From positions 1 to 45,007 of the forward strand of contig JBKCGI010000147.1 in assembly GCA_046303515.1 (NCBI GenBank): a stretch of 45,007 bases of DNA, in the 5' to 3' direction. The DNA comes from M2408 sp046303515 (GTDB lineage: Bacteria; Bacteroidota; Bacteroidia; Flavobacteriales_D; Crocinitomicaceae). Made by a program: the position numbers and the translations under genes. Below are positions 15,260 to 25,800 of the stretch, in pieces; positions within the stretch are counted from its first letter, which is position 1, and each line of letters begins with the position of its first letter. The notes beneath the pieces are model-generated. The model was not told where the DNA came from, ran no database searches, and saw only the letters and a program-made list of their open reading frames with translations.

Positions 15260-15880
15260 CTAAAAGAATTCGTGTCTCCAAAACACTCCCAAATTATCTA
15301 TTCGATAAAATCCGTCTCCATAAAAGTCAGCATTGTAGCCTAATCCAAAGGAATTGTTTAGTTTGTTTAATCCTAGTCTAAAATGAGTAAAACTTCTTTC
15401 ATGCGCTTTGTTTTGCAAATTGTAGATGTAAAGTAATTGAATTCGCGTATATAATTTTAATTTAGGACTTAATGATTTTTTCCATTCTAAAATCGCAAAA
15501 TTTTGTGTCGCAACTGAGTTGTTAAATTCAAAACCTGGATTTAAAACAAAAAGTAAACTTGGCTTGAAATACGTATATTGAAAACCTGCAGAAGGATAAA
15601 AATCTAGTAAGCCGTTAAAACTAGTACCAGCGGCAATTTTCAATCTTTTACTTAGTGCAAAAGTCAGTTGGTTTGAAGTAACTAATTCATTATCAATGTT
15701 TTTATAATCTCCATTAAAAGTTGTCAAGCTAAAAAAACCAAATCTTGAGCTGTCTTTGAAGTTTTTATTTATCAGTGAGAATCCAAATATTCTTTTGTGC
15801 CCAATCATTGTTTCGATGGGAGTAGGTTGGGACAAGGATAAGAAGGTTTGCAGGGACAATAAAGTGAAAAGTGTTTTCAT
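15260..15880 (-). CDS. Probable outer-membrane beta-barrel protein, unknown family
   Basis: 206 residues. A signal peptide covers about 1-17 (MKTLFTLLSLQTFLSLS-Q). The mature part consists of alternating amphipathic strands with many aromatics ('FGFFSLTTFNGDY', 'AAGTSFNGLLDFYPSAGFQYTYF', 'PKLKLYTRIQLLYIYNL', 'FGLGYNADFYGDGFYRIDNLGVFWRHEFF') and ends in Phe, as outer-membrane barrels usually do. I recognise no named family. Its TAATTTTG -7 box lies 17 bp before the ATG. It ends 60 bp from the rhodanese start, same strand, so read-through into the rhodanese gene is possible. Confidence 0.68.
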   Translation of the reverse strand: MKTLFTLLSLQTFLSLSQPTPIETMIGHKRIFGFSLINKNFKDSSRFGFFSLTTFNGDYKNIDNELVTSNQLTFALSKRLKIAAGTSFNGLLDFYPSAGFQYTYFKPSLLFVLNPGFEFNNSVATQNFAILEWKKSLSPKLKLYTRIQLLYIYNLQNKAHERSFTHFRLGLNKLNNSFGLGYNADFYGDGFYRIDNLGVFWRHEFF

Positions 15881-15897
15881 AAATTTAAAATGGGTTA

Positions 15898-15905
15898 CAA
15901 AATTA
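15898..15905 (-). promoter_or_regulatory. -7 box (TAATTTTG) for the small barrel gene
   Basis: Exact TAnnTTTG match on the minus strand, 17 bp before the ATG at 15880. The surrounding bases match the box before the 2813-residue protein gene (TTTAATTTTGTA). Confidence 0.45.
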
Positions 15906-16005
15906 AACTAAAAATCAAAATGAATCTTTAAATTCGTTTAGGACAAAATAAAATTCAATTTGATTTATTATAATTTTTTAACTGTTAAATACTTATTAAT
16001 GGGTA

Positions 16006-16035
16006 TTTGGGAGTATTTGATTTGTTTTATTTTTG
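16006..16035 (+). promoter_or_regulatory. Full Bacteroidota promoter of the two-component operon
   Basis: TTTG at 16006-16009, an 18-bp spacer and TATTTTTG at 16028-16035. The predicted start near 16040 leaves a leader of about 95 nt before ATG 16134, and that leader contains the shared motif ACCTATTTTTATTT (16066-16079). Confidence 0.65.
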
Positions 16036-16065
16036 CGTTGTAATTTAAGAACGAAAGCCTAACCT

Positions 16066-16079
16066 ACCTATTTTTATTT
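16066..16079 (+). promoter_or_regulatory. Shared 14-bp motif, copy 1 (two-component operon leader)
   Basis: ACCTATTTTTATTT. The identical 14-mer recurs at 18677-18690 in front of the beta-helix gene, and its first ten bases at 18560-18569. It ends 54 bp before the response regulator ATG. Confidence 0.4.
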
Positions 16080-16133
16080 CAAACTTTGGATTAAACCTAA
16101 TTTTTGTTACATTTAGCCATAAAGAATTGATTT

Positions 16134-16766
16134 ATGCTTAAAATACTTATATGTGATGATCATCTGCTATTTGCTAAAGGTTTAGCAGAGGTATTAATAA
16201 CTGTGAACTCTACATTTAAAGTACACGCTGTTTCCTCTTGGGAAGATTGTGTTGAGTATATTCAAGAAAATGAATTTGATGTATTTTTATGTGATTTAAA
16301 TATAAACAACAGAGATGGCTTTGACTTAATTGAAGAAATAAAGGAATATTTAATTTTGAAAAAAATTATTATTATTAGTGCTTATTTTGAAGATTTTATA
16401 ATTCAAAAAGCATTCTCAAGGGGATTACATGCATTTTTGAAAAAGGATACAACTGTGGAAGAATTAGTTAAGGTAATCAATTTACCTTTGCCAATGGATT
16501 TTTATACAAATGGAACTTTCAGCCCAAAACAAGATCATTTTGGTGAGAATATCGAAAATATTTCCAAAAAATTCAATTTATCTAAACAAGAAAAGGAAAT
16601 TATTAGGTTGGTCGTAAAAGGGAATCAAAGCAAAGAAATTGCAGAAATTCTCCATATCAGTAAAAACACAGTCGATACCCATCGCAAAAATATCAATCGA
16701 AAGTTAGAAATCACCAATAAAGCTACTCTTTATCAATTTGCTTATGAAAATGATTTACTGCATTAA
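16134..16766 (+). CDS. Response regulator, NarL/FixJ (LuxR-type HTH) family
   Basis: 210 residues. The receiver domain covers about 1-115: 'ILICDDH' gives the acidic pocket, Asp54 (VFLCDLN) is the phospho-acceptor, the Ser/Thr switch is in 'IIISAY', and the conserved Lys is in 'FLKKDT'. The C-terminal LuxR-type helix-turn-helix covers about 145-205 ('LSKQEKEIIRLVVKGNQSKEIAEILHISKNTVDTHRKNINRKL'). It is therefore a DNA-binding transcription factor activated by phosphorylation. The kinase gene overlaps its 3' end. A shared 14-bp sequence in the leaders of this operon and of the beta-helix unit makes that unit a candidate target, together with autoregulation. Confidence 0.95.
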   Translation: MLKILICDDHLLFAKGLAEVLITVNSTFKVHAVSSWEDCVEYIQENEFDVFLCDLNINNRDGFDLIEEIKEYLILKKIIIISAYFEDFIIQKAFSRGLHAFLKKDTTVEELVKVINLPLPMDFYTNGTFSPKQDHFGENIENISKKFNLSKQEKEIIRLVVKGNQSKEIAEILHISKNTVDTHRKNINRKLEITNKATLYQFAYENDLLH

Positions 16767-18540
16767 TAAATTTCATTTAACTATTTTTATAAGCCTCGTT
16801 CTAGCTGTAAATTTAAATGCTCAAAGACTTCATCAATTAGAATATGATTTCTCTATAGCCATCGATTCAAACTCAACTTGGACAATTGATAGTCTGCATT
16901 TAAAAAGATTTCAAAAAAAGAATTTAAATGAAACAATTGCAGTCGGTTATAATGAGAATTTTGCTGTATGGTGCAAATTAATGGTAAAGAATCGAAATGT
17001 AAAAAAAGAATCAAAATATTTTTCTATAGATAATATAAACATTGATAGTTTGGAATTTTTCGACGGTAAAATTCATCATTTGATTGGGGATAGAACTAAC
17101 AAAAGGAGTCCATTTTTATCTTATTTAGCCTTTAGACTTAAATTACAGGGAAAAGAACAAAAGGAATTTTATTTTAGGATAAAAAAAGGAATTTCATTTT
17201 TAGATTTTAAGGTGGAATTGAAAACAAAATTATCTCTTCAAAAAAAGTCAGATGGTCAAGTAATTTTGATCTCAATATTTTTAGGGATTTCACTAATTTT
17301 GTTCTTATACATAGCAATTTTATTTGTTATTTCTAAAAATAGTTTATTTTTTTATTATTTGAGTTATTCCTCATTAAGTATAGTTTATGTGCTAGTTACA
17401 ACTGGATTTTTGAGACATTATTTCTTTCCTGAGTTTTTAAATTTTAGTGAATTGAGAATTTATTTGGGTAGCTTGTGGTTTGTAGCTTTGACTTTTTTTC
17501 TAATTTACTTTTTAAAACTAAAAACCTATCAAAAAGCTAAATTTAAGGCTTTAATTTTTTTATGTGTTTTAAACATTAGTTTTATTGTGATTACACTTGT
17601 TTTATTGATGATTAAGAGTTATTTCTTACTGAAATTATTTTCAATTGTAGCATACTTAAATTTTATTGCAATTATAGTTTTAATTCTTTGGTCAACTTTT
17701 GCACATTTAAAATACAGTAAAAATGACGCGATATATGTTTTTGTAGCTTTTTTCCCTCAATTTATTTGGTCATTGTCTATCATTCTGAAAGCTTTTAAGA
17801 TTTTACCTAAAGATATTGATGCTGACTGGTTGGTCATCATAGCAATTTTTGAAATTTTTCTTTTTGCCTATGTTTTAATAAAAAAATATATTGAAGTGTT
17901 TTTGCACAATTCACAATTGATCAAAAATAGTTTAAAAGAAAAAGACGCATCTTTACAGATGATTAAGGAAGCACAAATTCATCAAAGAAAACAGATTGCC
18001 AATATCATTCATGATAATTTTGGAAGTCGATTGGCCCATCTTTTACATTTACTTGAGATGAACAAATTTGAAGAAGTAAAAGGTAATTTGCATGAATTAA
18101 GTAAAGAAATTAGGGCTGTCTCTCATGAGATTATGCCTAAATCACTCAGTGAAGGAGCTTTGATTTCAGCCTTAAACACATATCTTGCTCATATTCAGTC
18201 AGGAATGCCTAATTGTAAATTTGAATTGATTGTGTATGATTTTTCTGAAAAAATTAATCAGAATTGGGTCATAGATATGTATTTGATTTCAATGGAGATA
18301 ATTAACAATTCTCTAAAACATGGTAAACCTAAAAATATTTTATTAGAATTTTTCGAATATGGTGACGAATATTGTTTTCAATATTCAGATGATGGAGTTG
18401 GATTTAATGAACTCAATAAAGGATTCGGCTTGAATTCAATAATAAGCAGAATTGAATTCTATGGCGGTGAAATTGATATTTCAAGTGAAGAAAATCATGG
18501 AACAGTTATTCAAATTCGAATACCTAAACAATTTGTCTAA
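16744..18540 (+). CDS. 7TM-DISM sensor histidine kinase
   Basis: About 598 residues. I start at ATG 16744; the frame is also open from TTG 16738, and ATG 16750 would leave a cleaner signal peptide (MIYCINKFHLTIFISLVLAVNLNAQ). A periplasmic 7TMR-DISM extracellular-type beta domain spans about 25-165, then seven membrane helices span about 170-390, then a short coiled coil, then a HisKA_3-type dimerisation helix with the phospho-acceptor His near residue 423 ('ANIIHDNFGSRL'), and finally an ATPase domain with the N box 'EIINNSLKHG' and G boxes 'SDDGVGF' and 'GFGLNSI'. It overlaps the response regulator by 23 bp, so they are a cognate pair. The ligand is not predictable; DISM domains are thought to sense carbohydrates or other small molecules. 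Confidence 0.92.
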   Translation: MKMIYCINKFHLTIFISLVLAVNLNAQRLHQLEYDFSIAIDSNSTWTIDSLHLKRFQKKNLNETIAVGYNENFAVWCKLMVKNRNVKKESKYFSIDNINIDSLEFFDGKIHHLIGDRTNKRSPFLSYLAFRLKLQGKEQKEFYFRIKKGISFLDFKVELKTKLSLQKKSDGQVILISIFLGISLILFLYIAILFVISKNSLFFYYLSYSSLSIVYVLVTTGFLRHYFFPEFLNFSELRIYLGSLWFVALTFFLIYFLKLKTYQKAKFKALIFLCVLNISFIVITLVLLMIKSYFLLKLFSIVAYLNFIAIIVLILWSTFAHLKYSKNDAIYVFVAFFPQFIWSLSIILKAFKILPKDIDADWLVIIAIFEIFLFAYVLIKKYIEVFLHNSQLIKNSLKEKDASLQMIKEAQIHQRKQIANIIHDNFGSRLAHLLHLLEMNKFEEVKGNLHELSKEIRAVSHEIMPKSLSEGALISALNTYLAHIQSGMPNCKFELIVYDFSEKINQNWVIDMYLISMEIINNSLKHGKPKNILLEFFEYGDEYCFQYSDDGVGFNELNKGFGLNSIISRIEFYGGEIDISSEENHGTVIQIRIPKQFV

Positions 18541-18553
18541 ATTTATGGGAATA

Positions 18554-18575
18554 AAAAATACCTATTTTTGGGTAT
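18554..18575 (+). promoter_or_regulatory. Palindromic site downstream of the kinase gene (related to the shared motif)
   Basis: AAAAATA-CC-TATTTTT (18554-18569) is an inverted repeat and overlaps ATACC...GGTAT (18558-18562/18571-18575). It contains ACCTATTTTT, the first ten bases of the shared leader motif. Being 13 bp after the kinase stop and followed by GTTTT it could also be a weak terminator. A TATTTTTG box follows at 18598-18605. Confidence 0.35.
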
Positions 18576-18676
18576 GTTTTATCCAAAGAGATAAAAGTAT
18601 TTTTGTATTTTATTTGGTAAGTAAAAATTAATTTGAACGAGCTTTTTTTGTTGGATAAATAATTTAACTTTTTTAT

Positions 18677-18690
18677 ACCTATTTTTATTT
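18677..18690 (+). promoter_or_regulatory. Shared 14-bp motif, copy 2 (beta-helix gene leader)
   Basis: ACCTATTTTTATTT, identical to 16066-16079, ending 65 bp before ATG 18756. The 10-mer AATTGATTTA also follows the motif in both leaders (16125-16134 and 18719-18728). Confidence 0.4.
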
Positions 18691-18755
18691 ACTTTATCTA
18701 AAAAATTATTTTATAATAAATTGATTTAGTATCTTTAAAGCAAAAATAAATAAAA

Positions 18756-19790
18756 ATGAAAAAAACACTACTTACAATTTTAGGAGCAATGGGTTTTGTT
18801 CTTTCTGCTACTGCAACTGTTAGAACAGTAAATAATGGTACCATTTCTGCAGGACAATATACAACAGTTCAAGAGGCTGTTGATGCTTCTGCAGCTGGAG
18901 ATACTGTGTATATTCATGGCTCAGTAACCTCTTATGGAGATGTTACACTCAATAAGAGAATTGTTTTGATTGGTGCGGGGCATAAGCCAACTGGTACTCA
19001 ATATAATTTGCCAACTACTTTAAACACCATTATCTTAAGCAGAGGCAACTCAACAACATTACCTACAGGAAGTATAATTAAGGGTATATCTTTTAATAAT
19101 GTTTATGGATCTGGAGGTAGTTTACCTGTAAATAATATAACATTTGAACGAAATTATATTCCTTCATATATCTCGCTTTGTGGAGACAATTGGATTATTA
19201 AGAATAATTTTGTTGGTTATGTTGATTGTAGTAATTTCAATAATTTGATAGTAAGTAACAATATTATTGGAACACAATATGCAATCAATTCATCCAACAA
19301 ACCAAGTGTGATTATTACAAATAACGTTTTTTTAAATGGTTTTTATTTAAGTAATGTAAGTTATTCCAATTTTACTAACAATATAATTATTGAACCAAAT
19401 GCATTAACAAATTTCTCTGGTACACAAAACACTTATAATAAGAACATATTTATCTATGCGGATCCTTTAAATTTTAAAGCTTTTCCACCGGCAGGTAACA
19501 CAGGAGTAGGAAATTTAAATACCACTTCAAATCAATTTGTTTCTACTATTCCATTAAATGTTAATCTGGATCAAGCAAGAAATTACGATTGGCATTTACT
19601 GTCCTCTTCTTTAGGATTAGGCTATGGAACGGACGGAACAGATTGTGGAATTTATGGAGGTTCGTATCCAATGCCTAATACGACAGGAGTAACGACAATT
19701 CCTCAAATGGTAAGTATGGATATTCAAAATTCAGTTATTCCAGTAAATGGAACTTTAGATGTTGAGATTAAGTCTAGAAATCAAAAGTAA
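18756..19790 (+). CDS. Secreted right-handed beta-helix protein
   Basis: 344 residues with a signal peptide (MKKTLLTILGAMGFVLSATA). The segment 'YTTVQEAVDASAAGDTVYIHGSV' is the standard N-terminal cap of pectate-lyase-like beta-helix proteins, followed by 'LNKRIVLIGAGHKP' and then Asn-rich coils ('SFNNVYG', 'FERNYI', 'IIKNNFVG', 'LIVSNNIIG', 'VIITNNVFL', 'FTNNIII') that define the helix turns up to about 235. A 'DWHLLSSSLGLGYGTDGTDCGIYGG' segment closes the fold. No catalytic residue set of a polysaccharide lyase stands out, so substrate binding or structural roles are possible. It lacks a T9SS sorting domain. It lies 49 bp upstream of the 2044-residue T9SS protein gene with no terminator between, so they are probably co-transcribed. 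Confidence 0.85.
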   Translation: MKKTLLTILGAMGFVLSATATVRTVNNGTISAGQYTTVQEAVDASAAGDTVYIHGSVTSYGDVTLNKRIVLIGAGHKPTGTQYNLPTTLNTIILSRGNSTTLPTGSIIKGISFNNVYGSGGSLPVNNITFERNYIPSYISLCGDNWIIKNNFVGYVDCSNFNNLIVSNNIIGTQYAINSSNKPSVIITNNVFLNGFYLSNVSYSNFTNNIIIEPNALTNFSGTQNTYNKNIFIYADPLNFKAFPPAGNTGVGNLNTTSNQFVSTIPLNVNLDQARNYDWHLLSSSLGLGYGTDGTDCGIYGGSYPMPNTTGVTTIPQMVSMDIQNSVIPVNGTLDVEIKSRNQK

Positions 19791-19839
19791 AAAGCTTTTG
19801 TTAGAACTTAAGTAGTAAAAAACATTTAAATGATTCATT

Positions 19840-22800
19840 ATGAAAAAGAATAAAATTTTAGCTTTATTCCTTGCTTTCCTTAGCTTTGGAATATTAAAAG
19901 CACAACAAAACGATCCACCAAATTGGACATGGGCAAAATTAGCTGATGGCACCGTTACCAATCATGTAACAGATACAATTGGAAATACCTATTTGGTTGG
20001 AAATCATAGTGCCGATATCACATTTGGCTCCACTACTCTTACTGGTACAGGTTTATTTGTAGTAAAATACGATTCATCAGGAGTGGTTTTGTGGGCACGC
20101 CAAGCTTTAGTTGGTGCATCGACTGCCAAATCAATAACGATTGACCCAAGTGGTAATTATTACATTTGTGGTTCTTTCAATTCTGCAGTTACAATTGGAG
20201 GACTTACTCGAACAAGTAGCGGTGTTTCAGATGCATTTGTGGCTAAGTTTAATGCGGCAGGGGCAGTGCAATTTGCACAACAAGCTGGAGGTACAAGTTC
20301 AGATATATTTAATGATGTTTCATTAACTGATGATGGAAATGTTATTGCTGCAGGAAACCTAAAAAATGCTAGTTCCATAGATCAAATACATGTATTTAAA
20401 TATAATTCTATTGGAACACTAGTGTGGGAAAAGGTTGTTTCATCCTATAATAATGGTGGTGGTAACGGATTGCATGCAGTTGATAATGATCAATTTGGGA
20501 ACACGTATATTACAGGTTCTAAAAGAAATCAAAGTTCGCAAATTGTGTTTTTTATTCAAAAATTAGACCCTGAGGGAAATTCTGTTTGGGATAGATTGCT
20601 TAATGCGTCTGGAGTATATTATCCAAGTAAAATTTCTTTGGTATCAGATAATACTGGAAATACATATGTTTCAGGGACATATACAAGTTCAGTAACTTTT
20701 GAATCATCTACTATTTCGTCTTCTGGTTTATACGACGCTTTTCTTGTGAAGTATGATGGTGCAGGGAAGGTTGTTTGGGTGAAAAGTGCTGGTGGTGTCG
20801 ATAATGATTACGGTGATGATGTTGTAATTGATAAGTTAGGTAATGCATATTTAACGGGTAGATTTCAGCAAAATGCACTTTTTTCTTCAATTCCAATCTC
20901 AAATTTGAATAGTGGTTTAAGTGATGTTTACGTTGCGAAATATTCTGCTTTGGGTGAAATTTTATGGGTTCAAACTGCAGGTGACTTTGGTGCTGATGCT
21001 GGAGTAAGTATTTCACTTGATAAGGCGAACAATTGTTTTGTAAACGGTACATTTACTTCGACCATTACAATTGATGGTACAACATTAAATTCTGCAACTT
21101 CCAATGCCTTTTTTGCTAAGATTGGATCAAATGTAGAAGATACTTTAGCTATTTTTACAAATGCCTTAAATACCTTAACTTACACAGCAGGAAGTGCAAT
21201 TGATATTTCATTCATAACTACTGGTAATTTTAATTCAAATACTGTTTTTACTGCCGAATTATCAGATGCAAGTGGTGGCTTTTTCTATCCAACTGAAATT
21301 GGAACAGGACTTGTTAGCCCAATTAATGCAGTAATTCCTCCATCAGCAGTTATTAGTTCAAATTATAGAGTGAGGATAGTATCGTCAAATCCTGATATTC
21401 TTGGAAATGATAATGGAAGTGATATTTCAATAAATAATGGAAGTCAACAAGTTACTCCTGATTGGGATTGGGCAAATAAGTTAGATGGCAAAGTTTCAAA
21501 TGTTGTAACAGATACAACAGGCGCATCCTATGTTCTTGGAAATTATACTAGTAATGTAACTTTTGGTTCAACAACACTAACAGGGTCTGGCTCATATGTA
21601 GTAAAATATGATGCCACTGGTTCTCTGATTTGGGCGAGGTCTGTTGCAACGGGAAGTACAACTGGAAATGATGTTACAATTGATGCATCAGGGAATTATT
21701 ACGTTACTGGCTCATTTTCTGCAACTGGTAATTTTGGTGGCTTTAGTTTGACGAGTGCTGGATTTACAGATTTATTTGTAGTAAAATACAATGATGCTGG
21801 AATAGCTCAATGGGCTCAAAAGTCCGGTGGAACAAATTTTGATGTATCTAATGGAATATCAGTTGACTTAAATGGAAATGTTTTCATTGTTGGAAATGTT
21901 AAAAACGCAAGTTCATTTGATGAAGTTAATGTTCTAAAATATAATTCAACTGGAATATTGCAATGGACAAAAGTTGTTTCCACTGTAAATTCCGGTATAT
22001 ATAATGATGGTAGAGCTATTTCTCATGATCGTTTTGGGAATTCATATATTACGGGAAGTATGCGTAATTCAGGTGGAAGTCCAACATTGTTTATTGCAAA
22101 ATTAGACCCGACAAGTACTTTAGTATGGAATAGACAGACTGTTATGAGCTTCTATGCTCAAACTGTGGATTTGAAAACGGATAAAAATGGCAATAGCTTT
22201 ATAACTAGTTCTTTTTATAATTCCGTAACGTTTGGTTCAACAAATCTTTCCAGCACAAATAGCACATCTTATGATATGTTTTTGGTGAAATACGATGCTG
22301 CTGGTCAAGTTGTTTGGGCAAAAAGTGCAGGAGGATATGATAATGATTACGGTGATGGAATTGACTTGGATCCAACTGGCAATTGTTATGTTACTGGTCG
22401 TTTTCAGCATTCAGCCTATTATGGAGGAATAAATATTTCAAACTTCAATAGTGGTGTTGCAGATGTTTTTGTTGCGAAATATGATAATTCAGGAAACGCA
22501 CTTTGGGTTAAGCAAGCAGGAGAAACAGGTGCTGAATCTGCTTCAAAAATTGGCGTTGATAAATTTGGAAATTCATTTGTTAGTGGATTGTTTACAAATT
22601 CTATTAATTTTGATGGTAATCAATTATCAGGTGCCATAAATTCTTCTTATTTAGCTAAAATTGGCTCAACATACCAAACATCTATAGGAAAAGCCTCAAT
22701 TATTGCTGGTTTAAAAATTTGCAGTGGAAATGTATTTAAAATACAATATCCTGTTTCAGGTGTTTTTGGAACTAATAATGTTTTTACAGCACAACTTTCT

Positions 22801-25800
22801 GATGAAAATGGTTCTTTTGCTTCTCCTATTGAAATTGGGAACCTAACGTCTGATATCAACAATACAATTTACGCGATCATTCCCGATGTTGCAATGGGTA
22901 CAAATTATAGAATTAGAGTTGTAAGTTCAGATATTGCTTTAGTTGGTCTTGATAATGGATATGATCTTTCGATTAATATGACAAATTGCGATAGTGTATC
23001 TGCACCTGTGGAGGTAGCGCGTTTGGTAGGTTTTGAATATTTCTTTGATACAGATAACGGTGTTGGAACCTATGTTGAAATACCGGTTGCGTCAAATGAC
23101 AGTATTTCAATGACACATTCCATTTCTGTTGCTGGTTTATCAACTGGATTTCATAATTTATTCATTCGTTTCAAAGATTCTCTAAATGTTTGGAGTTTAT
23201 ATGAAGGAAGAGTAATTTATGTTCAACCTGTTGTGATGCAAACTCAGAAATCTAGATTAGTGAAGGGAGAATATTTCTTTGACACTGATCCGGGTGTTGG
23301 AAATGGAACAGCATTAGCTAGTTTCTCACCCGCTGATAGTATTAGTTTGATTCGTCAAATAAGTGTTTCAGGTTTGAGCTCAGGTTTTCATAACTTATTT
23401 ATTCGAACAAAGGACAGTTTAAATATTTGGAGTTTGTATGAAGGAAGAGTGATTTATGTGCAACCAACAATAACGGTATCTGAGCCATCTCGAATTGTTG
23501 CTGCTGAATATTTTTTCAATTCAGATCCAGGAGTTGGAAATGGATTCGCTTTAGCAAGTTTTTCTCCTGCTGATAGTGTTGATATTACACGTCAAATTTC
23601 AGCTAGTGGTTTAGCAAATGGTTTCAATAATTTATTTATTAGAACTAAAGATAGTTTAGGTATTTGGAGTTTGTATGAAGGAAGAAAGTTCTTTATTTGT
23701 GCAGATGTTTTGGCTACACCAGTACTTACGGGTAATACCAGTATTTGTGAGAATTCAACTATTAATTATACTGGATCAACAGTTACAAATGCTACATCTT
23801 ATCTATGGACTGGACCTTCAGGTTTTACTCAGACGGGACAAACATTAACACGTGCCAATGCTAATCCTAGTATGAATGGAATTTACACATTTTATGCGAT
23901 TCGTTCTGGTGGTACAAAATGTGACACTTCTTTTGCAAGCGTTACAATAACTGTAAATCCTATATTTACAACAAACAATCCGCAAACTATTTGTGAAAGT
24001 GAATCTTATACTATCAATGGAAATAGCTATGCGGTTTCTGGGACTTATCGAGATACTTTATCTTCAATTAATGGATGTGACAGTATTATTGTAACTCAAT
24101 TGACAGTTATTCCAACAATTCATGCGGATAATTTTCAAAATTTGTGTGGAAGTGCAACTTACAATTTTAATGGAAATACTTATTCAACAAATGGAACGTA
24201 TATTGATACAGTTCAGACTATAAACGGTTGTGACAGTATTGTAACTACCTATTTGAATATTTTCCCTGAGTTTTCGGTAAACAACCCACAAACAATTTGT
24301 ACAGGAGGTTCTTATGCTATCAATGGAAATACATATACCTTAGCTGGAACATATGTTGATGTTTTACAAACAATAAATGGATGCGATAGTACCGTTACAA
24401 CGATTTTGTCTGTTGTTAGTTCATTTAATGTGAATAACCCTCAAACTATTTGTGATGGTGGTTCTTATTCCGTTGGTACAAATACGTATGTGAGTGCCGG
24501 AACTTACGTCGATCATTTACTTTCTCTTCAAGGTTGTGATAGTGTTGTAACAACAATTTTAGCGGTTAATCCAACTTATAATGTGGTAAATCTTCAATCT
24601 ATTTGTGAAGGGGGAAGTTATTCAATTAATGGCAATACATATACTGTTTCAGGAACCTATGTTGATAATTTTCAGACGATAAACGGATGCGATAGTATTG
24701 TTACAACAGAATTGACTGTTAATCCAATTTACAATGTAACCAATCCACAAGCAATTTGTCAAGGAAGTTCATATACCATTGGCTCAAGTACGTATACTTC
24801 ATCTGGAACATACGTAAATACTTTACAATCAATGAATGGATGTGACAGTGTTGTTACAACAATTTTGACAGTTAACCCAATTTACAATGTAAATAATCCA
24901 CAAACCATTTGTCAAGGAAGTTCCTATTCAATTGGTACAAGTACCTATACTGCTTCTGGAACCTATGTAAATACCTTACAATCAATTAATGGATGTGATA
25001 GTATTGTTACAACTATTTTGACTGTCAATCCAATTTACAATGTAAACAATCCGCAAACCATTTGTCAAGGAAGTTCGTATTCAATTGGAACAAGCACTTA
25101 TACAGCTGCCGGAACATATGTAAACACGCTTCAATCGGTAAATGGTTGTGATAGTATTGTTACTACAGTTTTAACTGTTAACCCGATTTACAATGTAAAT
25201 AATCCGCAAACAGTTTGTTTTGGAGATAGTTATACAATCAATGGAAACACTTATACTACAAGTGGAACGTACACGGATGTATTTCAAACGATTAATGGAT
25301 GCGATAGTACGGTTGTTACAAGTTTAACAATTCGCGCGAATATTTTAGTAAATAACCCACAAACAATTTGTGCAGGAAGTTCCTATAGTATTGGTGGAAG
25401 TACTTATACTACAGCAGGAACTTACCAAAACATTTTAACTTCTATAAACGGTTGTGATAGTACGGTGACAACAATTTTGACTGTAAGTAATCCAACTTTA
25501 AATACGAATGTAAGTATCAGTGCAGATAATCATACACTTAGTTCTTTAGAAAACAATGCAACATACCAATGGGTGGACTGTGCTAATAACTTTGTATTCA
25601 TTGGAGGCGCTACGAATCAAGATTTCACACCAGCTGCCAATGGAAATTACGCTGTGATTTTAACATCATTAACGTGTAATGTTGCAGATACAAGTAACTG
25701 TTTTACGGTTAGTAATGTAGGTGTTGAGAATTTAAGTGTTCAAACAGGAATATCAATTTTTCCAAACCCAACCAAATCAAATTTCGAAATAAAAGCGAAT

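Noticed and set aside
18554..18575. Terminator as the only explanation of the palindrome after the kinase gene
   Set aside because: It is possible, but the stem is short and AT-rich and it contains the motif found in two leaders, so it is listed as a regulatory site with low confidence.
23974..25503. CRISPR-like or non-coding satellite repeats
   Set aside because: The 153-bp period is a multiple of three and the units encode a conserved Cys-containing repeat in an open frame.
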